DNA from: Paracoccaceae bacterium
GTDB taxonomy: Bacteria; Pseudomonadota; Alphaproteobacteria; Rhodobacterales; Rhodobacteraceae
Direction of reading: 5' to 3'
DNA length: 64,000 nt
Assembly (NCBI GenBank): GCA_019454225.1
Contig: CP075370.1
Location: 3,652,001-3,716,000, forward strand
In this document: positions 53,947-62,046 of the stretch, one piece after another
Position numbering within the stretch: the stretch's first letter is position 1
Layout: each line of letters starts with the position of its first letter
The notes under the pieces: generated by a model
Seen by the model: only the letters and a program-made list of their open reading frames with translations
What the model was told of the DNA's origin: nothing
The model's database searches: none
Position numbers and translations under genes: made by a program

Positions 53947-55110
53947 ATGACGGGCGACCCCGCTGCGGTGGATTGGCTGGCAGGGCTGCCGGTGTTCGGC
54001 AGCTTTGCCGATGTCGCGGACGAGATCCGCTATGCCCCGCTGCCGGATGGCTGGTCGCTTGCGATGTCGGATGTCGTGGCCTCTGGCCAGGCGATTGCGG
54101 CGGGCCGCTACAAGGCGGTGAACATGGCGGCGGCGGCGGTGATCACGGCCGTGCTGAACGGCAGCGGGCTGCGCGATCTGCCCTTCGTGTTCGGCGGTGA
54201 CGGCGCGGCCATCGCGGTGCCACCCGGGGCCGAAGGCGCCGCCCGGGCGGCCCTTGCCGCTGCCGCGACATGGATCGCCGAGGAGATGGCGCTGACCATG
54301 CGGGTGGCCATGGTGCCGGTGGCGGCGATCCGCGCCGCAGGGCGCGACATGCGCGTGGCGCGGATGCGCGCCAGCGACGACGTCGCCTTCGCACTGTTCG
54401 CGGGCGGCGGTTCGGCCTGGGCCGAGGCCGAGATGAAGGCCGGACGGTTTGCCGTTGCCCCGGCAGCGCCGGGAACCCGGCCCGACCTGGCGGGCCTGTC
54501 CTGCCGGTGGAACCCGCTGGCGGCACGGCGCGGCAACATCGTGTCGCTGATCGTCGCGCCGGAACCGGGCGCCGATCCGGCGTCGTTCCGCGCCCTCGTC
54601 GCCGATCTGACCGCGATCGCGGCCGAGACGGCGGGCGGTGGCCACCCCCTGCCCGCCGAGGGGCCCGCGCCAGAGGTGCATTTCGGCGGCGTCGCGGCCG
54701 AGGCGCGGGCGCAGGCACCGCCGGGGCGTCGCCTGCGCGCCCGGATCGCGATCGCCGCGCAGATCGTGTTGACCGTGATCCTGCACCGTACCGGCTGGCG
54801 GCTTGCCGGATTCGACGCCCGGGCCTACGCGCGCGAAGTCACGGCGAACAGCGATTTTCGCAAGTTCGACGACGGGCTGAAGATGACGCTCGACATCGGG
54901 GACACCGGGCTGGCGCGCATCGTGGCGCGGCTGGACCGGGCGCGCGCCGACGGCGTGGCCCGTCACGGGCTGCACCGGCAGGACGCGGCGCTGATCACCT
55001 GCATCGTGCCATCGGTCACACAGCGCGACCACATCCACTTCGTCGATGGCGCGGGCGGCGGCTATGCCGAGGCGGCGCGCGCCATGAAGGCCGCCGCAGA
55101 TGCAGCTTGA
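53947..55110 (+). CDS. DUF3095 protein
   Basis: 387 residues, soluble, starting at the ATG at 53947, seven bases after the second cyclase. WSLAMSDVVASGQAIAAGRY and GRYKAVNMAAAAVITAVL, with FVFGGDGAAIAVP, match DUF3095. The GGDGA hairpin and the preceding helix recall the GGDEF/cyclase palm fold, but the catalytic acidic residues are not convincingly present. HRTGWRLAGFDARAYAREVT and SDFRKFDDGLKMTLDIGD are conserved in the second half. The function is unknown; its position in a cyclic-nucleotide cluster suggests a related palm-domain enzyme or regulator. Confidence 0.88.
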   Translation: MTGDPAAVDWLAGLPVFGSFADVADEIRYAPLPDGWSLAMSDVVASGQAIAAGRYKAVNMAAAAVITAVLNGSGLRDLPFVFGGDGAAIAVPPGAEGAARAALAAAATWIAEEMALTMRVAMVPVAAIRAAGRDMRVARMRASDDVAFALFAGGGSAWAEAEMKAGRFAVAPAAPGTRPDLAGLSCRWNPLAARRGNIVSLIVAPEPGADPASFRALVADLTAIAAETAGGGHPLPAEGPAPEVHFGGVAAEARAQAPPGRRLRARIAIAAQIVLTVILHRTGWRLAGFDARAYAREVTANSDFRKFDDGLKMTLDIGDTGLARIVARLDRARADGVARHGLHRQDAALITCIVPSVTQRDHIHFVDGAGGGYAEAARAMKAAADAA

Positions 55111-55167
55111 TCGGCCCGGCCGCTTGGGCTTGAGTGACCTGCCGCATACCGGAACCGTCGCGCGACC

Positions 55168-57888
55168 ATGATCGAGCCGAACATCACCCGCTACATCTGG
55201 ACCCATACCCGGACCCAGCAGGCCTGGGTGCTGTCCATCGTGGTGATCTCGATGATCCCCTACTACATGTCCTTCAACCTGCCCAAGGACATCGTGAACG
55301 GTCCGATCCAGGGCGCGGGGTTCGAGGAGCCGGGCGCAACGCAGACCTTCCTGCGCTTCGCGCCGGACCTGCCGGTCATCGGCCAGGTTACCATCCTGCC
55401 CGGGTGGGATCTGGACCGGATGGGGATGCTGTTCGCGCTCAGCTTCGTGTTCCTCGGGCTGGTCGTGGTCAACGGACTCTTCAAGTTCTACATCAACACC
55501 TACAAGGGCCGGCTGGGTGAACGGCTGCTGCGGCGGCTGCGGTTCAACCTGATCGACCATATCCTGCGCTTCCCGCCCGCAACCTTCAAACGCCTCAAGC
55601 CGGCCGAAGTCGCGGGCATGGTGAAGGACGAGGTCGAGCCGATGGGCGGGTTCGCGGGCGAGGCCTTTGTGACGCCTGCGCTGCTGGGCGGGCAGGCTGC
55701 GACGGCACTGCTGTTCATCTTCGTGCAAAGCGTTCCGCTGGGCCTGATGACGGCGGCCATCGTTGCCGTGCAGGCGCTGCTGATCCCGCGGCTCCGGCGG
55801 CGGCTGCTGGTGCTGGGGCGTCAGCGGCAGTTGACCGCGCGCGAACTGGCCGGACGGGTCAGCGAGATCGTCGAGGGCATCCAGACGGTGCATGCCTATG
55901 ATACCTCGAACTGGGAACGCGCCGACGTCGGGGCGCGGCTGGGCCGGATCTTCAAGATCCGGTTCGACATCTACCAGTGGAAGTTCATGGTGAAGTTCAT
56001 CAACAACTTCCTGGCGCAGGTCACGCCATTCCTGTTCTACATCGTGGGCGGATGGCTGGCGCTGAATGGGCGCCTCGACATCGGACAGCTTGTCGCCGTG
56101 ATCGCCGCCTACAAGGATCTGCCGGGTCCGCTGAAGGAGCTGATCGACTGGGACCAGAACCGGCAGGACGTGCAGGTGAAGTACCAGACGGTCGTCAGCC
56201 AGTTCGCCGTCGAGGGGGTGATGGACCCGTCGCTTCAGGCCGTGTCGGTCGAGGCGGCGTCAGGGCGACTTGGTGCGCCGCTGGCCGCGCAGGGTCTGAT
56301 CGTGGCCGATGACAGCGGGGCGGTGGCGCTTGACGGCGTGACCTTTGCGCTGCGTCCCGGCGAGACGGTGGCCCTTGTCGGCCCCACGGGATCGGGGACG
56401 GACACGCTGGCCGAGGCGTTGGCGCGGGTGGTCTGGCCCACTGCGGGCCGGGTCACGGCAGGCGAAACCGACCTGCGCGACCTGCCCGAGTGGGTGACCG
56501 GCAGGGCCGTGACCTATGCCGGTCCGGATCCGTTCTTCTTTTTCGGCACGGTCCGCGACAACCTGGTCTATGGCCTGCGCCACGCGCCGCTGCGCGAAGC
56601 CGATCTGGACAGCGCCGCGCGCGCGCACCGCGACTGGGCCAGAGCCGAGGCCCGGCGGGCCGGCAACCCCGAACATGACGTTGACGGCGACTGGATCGAC
56701 TATGCCCACGCCGGTTGCGCCGACCCGAAATTGCTTTGGACACAGGTGTTTGCGGCACTGGAAACCGTGGCGCTGACCCGCGATGTCCTGGATTTCGCGC
56801 TGCGGTCGAGCATCGACCCTGCCGCTCACCCGCATCTGGCCGAACGGATCGTGGCGATGCGGGCCGACCTGCGGACGGCACTGCGCGCGCAGTCGCTGGA
56901 CGACCTGATCGTTCCGTTCGAGCCGGGCGCCTACAATGCCGAGGCGCCGGTGCTGGAGAACCTGCTGTTTGGCCACGCGCGGGCACCCGAACTCGGGCCG
57001 TCCGACATTGGCCAGAACAGCTATTTCCGCACCATCCTCGCGCAATCCGGGCTCGACAACCGGCTCTACGACATGGGGCGCGAGATTGCGCGCACGGCGG
57101 TCGAGCTGTTCGGCGACCTGCCGCCCGATCATCCCTTGCTGCAGCAGCAGACGCTGGTGACGGCGGACGACCTGCCGGATTTCAGCGCGATCCTCGCGCG
57201 GCTTGACGCGCCGGGCGTGCAGGCCACGGCCGCCGACCGGACGCGCATGATCCGCCTGAGTTTCGCCTATGTCGAGCCGCGCCACCGCTTCGGTCTGATG
57301 ACCCCTGCGCTGATGGCCGAGATCGTGGCCTTCCGCGCAGCCTTCCGCGAGGCGATGCCGCAGTCGCTGCGCGACGGGTTCGAACCCTACGATCCCGGGC
57401 GGTTCATCGGGTCCTCGACCCTGCTGGACAACATGCTGTTCGGTCGGATCAGCCAGAAATACCGCGACGGAACCGAACGGATCTACGGCGTGGTGACGGG
57501 GCTGCTGCAGCCGCTGGGGCTGCATGACGCGGTTCTGAACATCGGGCTCGAATTCCACATGGGCAGCGGGGGCAAGCGGTTGACGGCAGCGCAGCGGCAG
57601 AAGCTGGCCTTGGCGCGGGCCCTGCTGCGGCAGTCGGACTACTACGTCTTCAACCGGCCTCTCTCGGCGCTCGACCCGCGGACGCAGGACCAGCTCCTGC
57701 GGGCCACGCTGGCACATCTGCGCCGCGGCGGGCGCTCCCCGGGCATCGCCTGGGCGCTTGCCACGCCCCTGCTGGCCGCGCAGTTCGACCGGGTGGCAGT
57801 TCTGGACAAGGGGCGTATCGTGGAAGAGGGATCGGTCACGGAATTGACCGAAAAGAACGGTTTCTTCGCCGGGATGATGTCGGCATAA
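55168..57888 (+). CDS. ABC transporter-like membrane protein with degenerate, split NBD
   Basis: 906 residues. Residues 15-345 form an ABC exporter-type membrane domain. The nucleotide-binding domain starts at about 375, but all hydrolysis residues differ: Walker A is GPTGSGTDT, with Thr 411 for Lys; the signature is LTAAQ (805-809); Walker B is YYVFNRP, with Asn 829 and Arg 830 for Asp and Glu; the switch His position is Thr 866. The D-loop SALD stays. Between Walker A and the signature lies an insertion of about 300 residues with three Q-loop-like phrases: AGPDPFFFFGTVRDNL, FEPGAYNAEAPVLENL and YDPGRFIGSSTLLDNM. So it is probably a pseudo-ATPase, perhaps a scaffold or nucleotide-sensing channel in the cyclic-nucleotide cluster. 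Confidence 0.92.
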   Translation: MIEPNITRYIWTHTRTQQAWVLSIVVISMIPYYMSFNLPKDIVNGPIQGAGFEEPGATQTFLRFAPDLPVIGQVTILPGWDLDRMGMLFALSFVFLGLVVVNGLFKFYINTYKGRLGERLLRRLRFNLIDHILRFPPATFKRLKPAEVAGMVKDEVEPMGGFAGEAFVTPALLGGQAATALLFIFVQSVPLGLMTAAIVAVQALLIPRLRRRLLVLGRQRQLTARELAGRVSEIVEGIQTVHAYDTSNWERADVGARLGRIFKIRFDIYQWKFMVKFINNFLAQVTPFLFYIVGGWLALNGRLDIGQLVAVIAAYKDLPGPLKELIDWDQNRQDVQVKYQTVVSQFAVEGVMDPSLQAVSVEAASGRLGAPLAAQGLIVADDSGAVALDGVTFALRPGETVALVGPTGSGTDTLAEALARVVWPTAGRVTAGETDLRDLPEWVTGRAVTYAGPDPFFFFGTVRDNLVYGLRHAPLREADLDSAARAHRDWARAEARRAGNPEHDVDGDWIDYAHAGCADPKLLWTQVFAALETVALTRDVLDFALRSSIDPAAHPHLAERIVAMRADLRTALRAQSLDDLIVPFEPGAYNAEAPVLENLLFGHARAPELGPSDIGQNSYFRTILAQSGLDNRLYDMGREIARTAVELFGDLPPDHPLLQQQTLVTADDLPDFSAILARLDAPGVQATAADRTRMIRLSFAYVEPRHRFGLMTPALMAEIVAFRAAFREAMPQSLRDGFEPYDPGRFIGSSTLLDNMLFGRISQKYRDGTERIYGVVTGLLQPLGLHDAVLNIGLEFHMGSGGKRLTAAQRQKLALARALLRQSDYYVFNRPLSALDPRTQDQLLRATLAHLRRGGRSPGIAWALATPLLAAQFDRVAVLDKGRIVEEGSVTELTEKNGFFAGMMSA

Positions 57889-57929
57889 TCGAAGCGGGGC
57901 ACGCTTCGCGTCGGAAGGGTAGGTCCGGA

Positions 57930-58394
57930 GTGGCGCTGAACGAAGAAGTGACGATGCTGCGGCAGGTGCCGCTGTTCGCGGGCGTTTCGCCGCCGCGGCT
58001 CAAGCTGATTGCCTTCAGCTCGGAGCGCGTGACCTATCGCCCCGGGGAAATCCTGTGCCTGCAGGGCGAGGCGGGGGATGCGGCCTTTGTGATCCTGTCG
58101 GGTCTGGCCGAGGTTCTGGTGGACGGGCCGAAAGGGCCGAACCGGGTGGCGGAACTGTCCGAAAACGCCGTGGTGGGCGAGATCGCGATCCTGTGCGACG
58201 TCGCCCGCACCGCGACCGTAAAGGCGGTGACCCAGGTCGAGGCGCTGCGGATCGGGAAGGAGAACTTCCTGAAACTCATGCATGATTTCCCCGAAATGGC
58301 GATCGAGGTGGTCCGCGTTCTGGCCGACCGGCTGAGCCGGACGACCCAGGAACTTGCGCAGGCGAAAAGCCGCCTCGAGAAAGGCATGCACTGA
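57930..58394 (+). CDS. Stand-alone cyclic-nucleotide-binding domain protein
   Basis: 154 residues with a GTG start after AAGGGTAGG. It is a single cNMP-binding domain (CRP/PKA-type): PGEILCLQGEAGDAAFVI and the phosphate-binding cassette VVGEIAILCDVARTATV, with Gly 83-Glu 84 and Arg 93 intact, so cAMP or cGMP binding is likely. There is no DNA-binding domain; the end is a helix (LSRTTQELAQAKSRLEKGMH) that could contact the pseudo-ABC protein or a kinase. It lies 41 bp after the pseudo-ABC gene. Confidence 0.92.
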   Translation: MALNEEVTMLRQVPLFAGVSPPRLKLIAFSSERVTYRPGEILCLQGEAGDAAFVILSGLAEVLVDGPKGPNRVAELSENAVVGEIAILCDVARTATVKAVTQVEALRIGKENFLKLMHDFPEMAIEVVRVLADRLSRTTQELAQAKSRLEKGMH

Positions 58395-58417
58395 CCGGCG
58401 CGGCCACCCCGGCGGAG

Positions 58418-59278
58418 ATGCTGGACGAGGCGGGGTTTCGCATCGTCCTTTGGGGGGTGCGCGGCAGCCTGCCGGTGGCCGGCGCCCGGGCCGGCCGCTA
58501 TGGCGGCAACACGATCTGCATCGAGATGCGGCTGGGGCCGCATTGCCTGTTCTTCGACGCAGGCACGGGGCTGCCTGCGGCGGGGGCGGACTTTGCCGCC
58601 GCCGGGCGGCGGCAGGCCACGCTGTTCCTGAGCCATGCGCATTACGATCACATGCTTGGCCTGCCGTTCTTCAAGCCGCTGTGGGACGACCGCGTTTCGC
58701 TGGACATCTGGTCGGGGCATCTGGCCGGGCGGATGACCACCGCGGGGATCGTCGAAGGGTTCATGCGCGAGCCGTATTTTCCCATTGGTCCCAGCATGTT
58801 CCGGGCAAGGGTCGGGATGCGCGACTTCCGGCCGGGCGAGGTGATCGAGCCGCATCCCGGGCTGCGGGTGCGCAGCGCAGCGCTGAACCATCCCGGGGGC
58901 GCGGTGGGGTTCAGGGTCGAATGGGCCGGGCGGGCGGTGGCGGTGATCACCGATACCGAGCATGACCCCGGCAACCCCGATCCGGTGGTCCTGTCGCTGG
59001 CCGAGGGGGCCGACCTGATGCTGTATGACGCGGCCTATGACGATGCCGAGTTTACCCGGCTTTGCGGTTTCGGCCATTCGACCTGGCAGGAGGGGGTGCG
59101 GCTGGCCCGGGCGGCGGGGGTGCGGCGGCTGGGGCTGATCCATCATGCGGAATGGCGGATGCCCGCCGATCTGGACCGGATCGGGCGGCAGGCGCGCACC
59201 GCCTTTCCCCGGGCGTTCATGGGGCGTGACGGGCAGGTGATCGACCTGCAACGGCGCGGCGGGGCGAATCGGGGTTAA
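58418..59278 (+). CDS. Metallo-beta-lactamase-fold hydrolase
   Basis: 286 residues. The metal-binding motif SHAHYDHMLG (H73, H75, D77, H78), the strand LFFDAGTGL before it, and later VITDTEHD and LIHHAEWRMP are those of the MBL fold, in the group that includes cyclic-nucleotide phosphodiesterases and PhnP-like enzymes. The cluster position makes degradation of the cyclic nucleotide made by the two cyclases an attractive idea (inference). It starts 23 bases after the cNMP-binding gene and ends the plus-strand run. The gap to manC holds short direct repeats. Confidence 0.9.
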   Translation: MLDEAGFRIVLWGVRGSLPVAGARAGRYGGNTICIEMRLGPHCLFFDAGTGLPAAGADFAAAGRRQATLFLSHAHYDHMLGLPFFKPLWDDRVSLDIWSGHLAGRMTTAGIVEGFMREPYFPIGPSMFRARVGMRDFRPGEVIEPHPGLRVRSAALNHPGGAVGFRVEWAGRAVAVITDTEHDPGNPDPVVLSLAEGADLMLYDAAYDDAEFTRLCGFGHSTWQEGVRLARAAGVRRLGLIHHAEWRMPADLDRIGRQARTAFPRAFMGRDGQVIDLQRRGGANRG

Positions 59279-59385
59279 CGCGCTGAACGGTCATGGAAAC
59301 CCGCGTCGGTTTCCCGTCCCGCCCGCGTCGGTTCCGCGTATGGCATCCGTCCCGACAGGCCGCGCCCCGGGGGCGGGGTTAACGC
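59270..59385. repeat. Short direct repeats between the MBL and manC genes
   Basis: CGGGGTTAACGC occurs at 59270-59281, over the MBL stop codon, and at 59374-59385. Between them CCCGCGTCGGTT occurs at 59300-59311 and 59322-59333. The repeats bracket the convergent intergenic region. They may be local duplication or small-RNA/binding-site remnants; no function is evident. Confidence 0.5.
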
Positions 59386-59401
59386 AACGCGCGCCGGGGT
59401 G

Positions 59402-60835
59402 TCACTTTCGGGCGTAGACGTCATCGTATCGCACGATGTCATCCTCGCCGAGGTAGCTGCCGGTCTGCACCTCGATCAGCACCATGTCGACCTTGCCGGG
59501 GTTTTCCATGCGATGCGTCGCGCCGAGCGGGATGTAGACCGACTGGTTTTCCGACACGAGCTGAACCGTCTCGCCGATCGTCACGCGGGCGGTGCCGCGC
59601 ACCACGATCCAGTGCTCGGCCCGGTGGAAATGCGATTGCAGGCTGAGCGCCGCCCCGGGGTGGACCACGATCCGCTTGACCTGGAACCGGTCACCGATGG
59701 CCAGACTTTCGAACCAGCCCCATGGCCGATGGTCGCGCGGGAAGGTCTCGGCCTGCCGCGCCTGGCGCGTCTTGAGCGCCGAGACCGCCAGCCGGACGTC
59801 CTGCGCGCGGTCCTTTGATGCCACCAGCACGGCGTCGGGCATGGCCACGGCGACGATCCCCGACAGGCCGATGCCGACGAGTTCGACGCCCTCGGATTCG
59901 GACCGCAGCAGGCTGTCGGTGCATTCGATGGCGGTGACGGCGCCGCGCGTGGCGACGCCCTGCGCGTCGGGCCCGCTTTCGCGCCAGACGGCATCCCATC
60001 CGCCGAGGTCGGACCATGTGCCGTCATAGGGCTGGACCGAGAGGTTCGGCGCCTTTTCCATCACCGCATAGTCGATGGAGATGTCGGGCAGCGCGGCCCA
60101 GGGTGCCGGGGCAAGGCGGGTGAACCCGAGATCGGGCCGGGCATCGCGGAGCGCGGCGGTCACGCCGGCCAGGATGTCGGGCGCGTGGTCGCGGAAGGCC
60201 GCGACCAGCGTGCCCGCCGTGAACAGGAAGATGCCGGCGTTCCACAGGTGGCGCCCGTCGGCCAGCATCGCGGCGGCCCGGGCCGCATCGGGTTTCTCGA
60301 CAAAGGCGGCGAGGGGCTGAGGGCCGGTGCTGCCGGGTGCCGGGGACGGGCCGAGTTCGAGATAGCCATAGCCGGTTTCGGGCCGGTCGGGGCGGATGCC
60401 GAAGGTCACGATGCGCCCCGCCCGCGCGGCGGGCAGCGCGGCCGCCACGGTGGCGCGGAAGGCGGCGGCATCCGGGATCAGGTGGTCCGAGGGCGCGACC
60501 AGAACCGCCGCGTCGTCGCCGTCGCGGGCATGCAGCCACAGCGCCCCGGCCAGGACGGCGGCGGCGGTGTTGCGGCCGGCCGGTTCGATCAGGATACCCG
60601 CCGGTTCGTGCCCGGCGGCGGCCATCTGCTCGCGCACGATGAATCGGAAATCGTCGTTGGTGACGATCAGGGGTGCGGAAAAGCCCGGACCGCAGTTGCG
60701 CGTCACCGAGGCCTGGAACAGCGTGTCGCCGTCGGTCAGCGCGGCGAACTGCTTGGGATAGCTCTTGCGCGAGAGCGGCCAGAGGCGGGTGCCGGAGCCG
60801 CCGCAGAGGATGACCGGGGTTATGCTGCCGTCCAC
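59402..60835 (-). CDS. manC: Mannose-1-phosphate guanylyltransferase/mannose-6-phosphate isomerase
   Basis: 477 residues from a GTG at 60835 with GAGGGCGG upstream. The N-terminal GDP-mannose pyrophosphorylase domain has PVILCGGSGTRLWPLSRKSY, then EKPDAARAAAMLA and GTWSDLGGWDAVW. The C-terminal cupin domain (PWGWFESLAIGDRFQVKRIV, SHFHRAEHWIVVRGTARVTI) is the type II phosphomannose isomerase part. It makes GDP-mannose for exopolysaccharide, O-antigen or capsule. It is downstream of three glycosyltransferases on the same strand, supporting a surface-polysaccharide locus. Confidence 0.95.
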   Translation of the reverse strand: MDGSITPVILCGGSGTRLWPLSRKSYPKQFAALTDGDTLFQASVTRNCGPGFSAPLIVTNDDFRFIVREQMAAAGHEPAGILIEPAGRNTAAAVLAGALWLHARDGDDAAVLVAPSDHLIPDAAAFRATVAAALPAARAGRIVTFGIRPDRPETGYGYLELGPSPAPGSTGPQPLAAFVEKPDAARAAAMLADGRHLWNAGIFLFTAGTLVAAFRDHAPDILAGVTAALRDARPDLGFTRLAPAPWAALPDISIDYAVMEKAPNLSVQPYDGTWSDLGGWDAVWRESGPDAQGVATRGAVTAIECTDSLLRSESEGVELVGIGLSGIVAVAMPDAVLVASKDRAQDVRLAVSALKTRQARQAETFPRDHRPWGWFESLAIGDRFQVKRIVVHPGAALSLQSHFHRAEHWIVVRGTARVTIGETVQLVSENQSVYIPLGATHRMENPGKVDMVLIEVQTGSYLGEDDIVRYDDVYARK

Positions 60836-60891
60836 GTTTCCGCCCTCTGCCACAGGATGCGGGCGATGGTTCGGGCAGGGGGCTGCGGGTG

Positions 60892-62046
60892 TCAACCCCT
60901 TGTGCGGGAAGGCGGGTCCCCGGCCAGTGCGGCGATGCACCGGGCGGTTTCGGCGGCGCCGTCCGTCCGCAGGGCGATGCGGGCGGGCGGCGGGCTGTCG
61001 AGGGCGTCGCGGATCGCGGCGGCAAGGGTGTCGCCGGTCAGCGCATCCTCGGCCAGCACGGTGGCGCGGCCGAGCGCCGCCAGGCGGGCGGCGCGTTCGC
61101 CCTGTTCCGTCTCGCCCATCGCGGCATAGGGCACGAGGACGGCGCGGCAGCCGGCCTGCAGGATGTCGCCCACCGTGTTGTAGCCCGCCTGCGACACCGA
61201 CAGCCGGGCCGCCGCCAGGACCTGCGGGAAATCGGGGCGGAACCGGGCCAGCGTCACCTGCGGCGGGGCAAGGGCAGCCAGCCGCGCCGCATCGGCCTCG
61301 GGCAGGTTCGGGCCGGTGATCACCAGCCAGCGCAGGGCCGCGGGCAGGCGGGCCGCGGCCGCGATGGCGGCAGAGGAGACGCCCTGCCCCACCGCCCCGC
61401 CGCCCGCCGAGACGACCACATCGAAACGGTCCGGCGACGGGTCGGGCGGCGGGCCGCAGACGAGGCCGGTATAGGCCACGCGGTCGGCGATCTGGTGGGC
61501 CAGGGGAAAGGTATCCTCCAGCCGCACGAAACCGGGGTCGCCATGCACCAGCACGCGGTCATAGTGGGCGCGGATGGTGGCCACGGTCTCGGCGTCGCGG
61601 CCGGGCTTGGCGCGGGCCTGAAGGATGTCGCGGACCGAGGCCACCAGCCGCGGGCGGGGCGTCATGGCGGCGATGGCGTCGAGCAGGGGAAGCAGTTCGA
61701 ACCGCATCTGGCGGCGGCCGAAAGGGAACGCCTCGGTCATCACCACGTCGGGGGCAAGGTCGCGCAGCGCGGCCAGCAGAAGGTCGCGGCGGCGATCCAG
61801 AAAGGCGGCATCGGCGGGGGCCCCGGTGGCATCGACCAGCCCGGCAAAGGCACCGTCCCCCACGGCGACGGGCGGCAGCGCCCGCTGCGCGACGCCGTCG
61901 CCCGGGAAGCCCGGCACGGGGTGCCCGCCGGTGACCAGCGTCACCTGCAGGCCTGCGGCCTGCATCGCGCGGGCGATGCGGCTGGCGCGGGCAAGGTGCC
62001 CGACGCCCAGAAGGTGCTGAACGTAGAACATGACGCGAAGGTTCAT
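60892..62046 (-). CDS. MurG-like glycosyltransferase
   Basis: 384 residues, starting at the ATG at 62046, which overlaps the stop of the upstream glycosyltransferase (ATGA). The N-terminal nucleotide-sugar fold shows MFYVQHLLGVGHLARASRIA with the glycine turn. The C-terminal half has VVSAGGGAVGQGV and SQAGYNTVGDILQAGCRAVL, the MurG/GT28-type donor-binding region. It transfers a sugar in polysaccharide assembly; donor and acceptor are unknown. Confidence 0.88.
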   Translation of the reverse strand: MNLRVMFYVQHLLGVGHLARASRIARAMQAAGLQVTLVTGGHPVPGFPGDGVAQRALPPVAVGDGAFAGLVDATGAPADAAFLDRRRDLLLAALRDLAPDVVMTEAFPFGRRQMRFELLPLLDAIAAMTPRPRLVASVRDILQARAKPGRDAETVATIRAHYDRVLVHGDPGFVRLEDTFPLAHQIADRVAYTGLVCGPPPDPSPDRFDVVVSAGGGAVGQGVSSAAIAAAARLPAALRWLVITGPNLPEADAARLAALAPPQVTLARFRPDFPQVLAAARLSVSQAGYNTVGDILQAGCRAVLVPYAAMGETEQGERAARLAALGRATVLAEDALTGDTLAAAIRDALDSPPPARIALRTDGAAETARCIAALAGDPPSRTRG

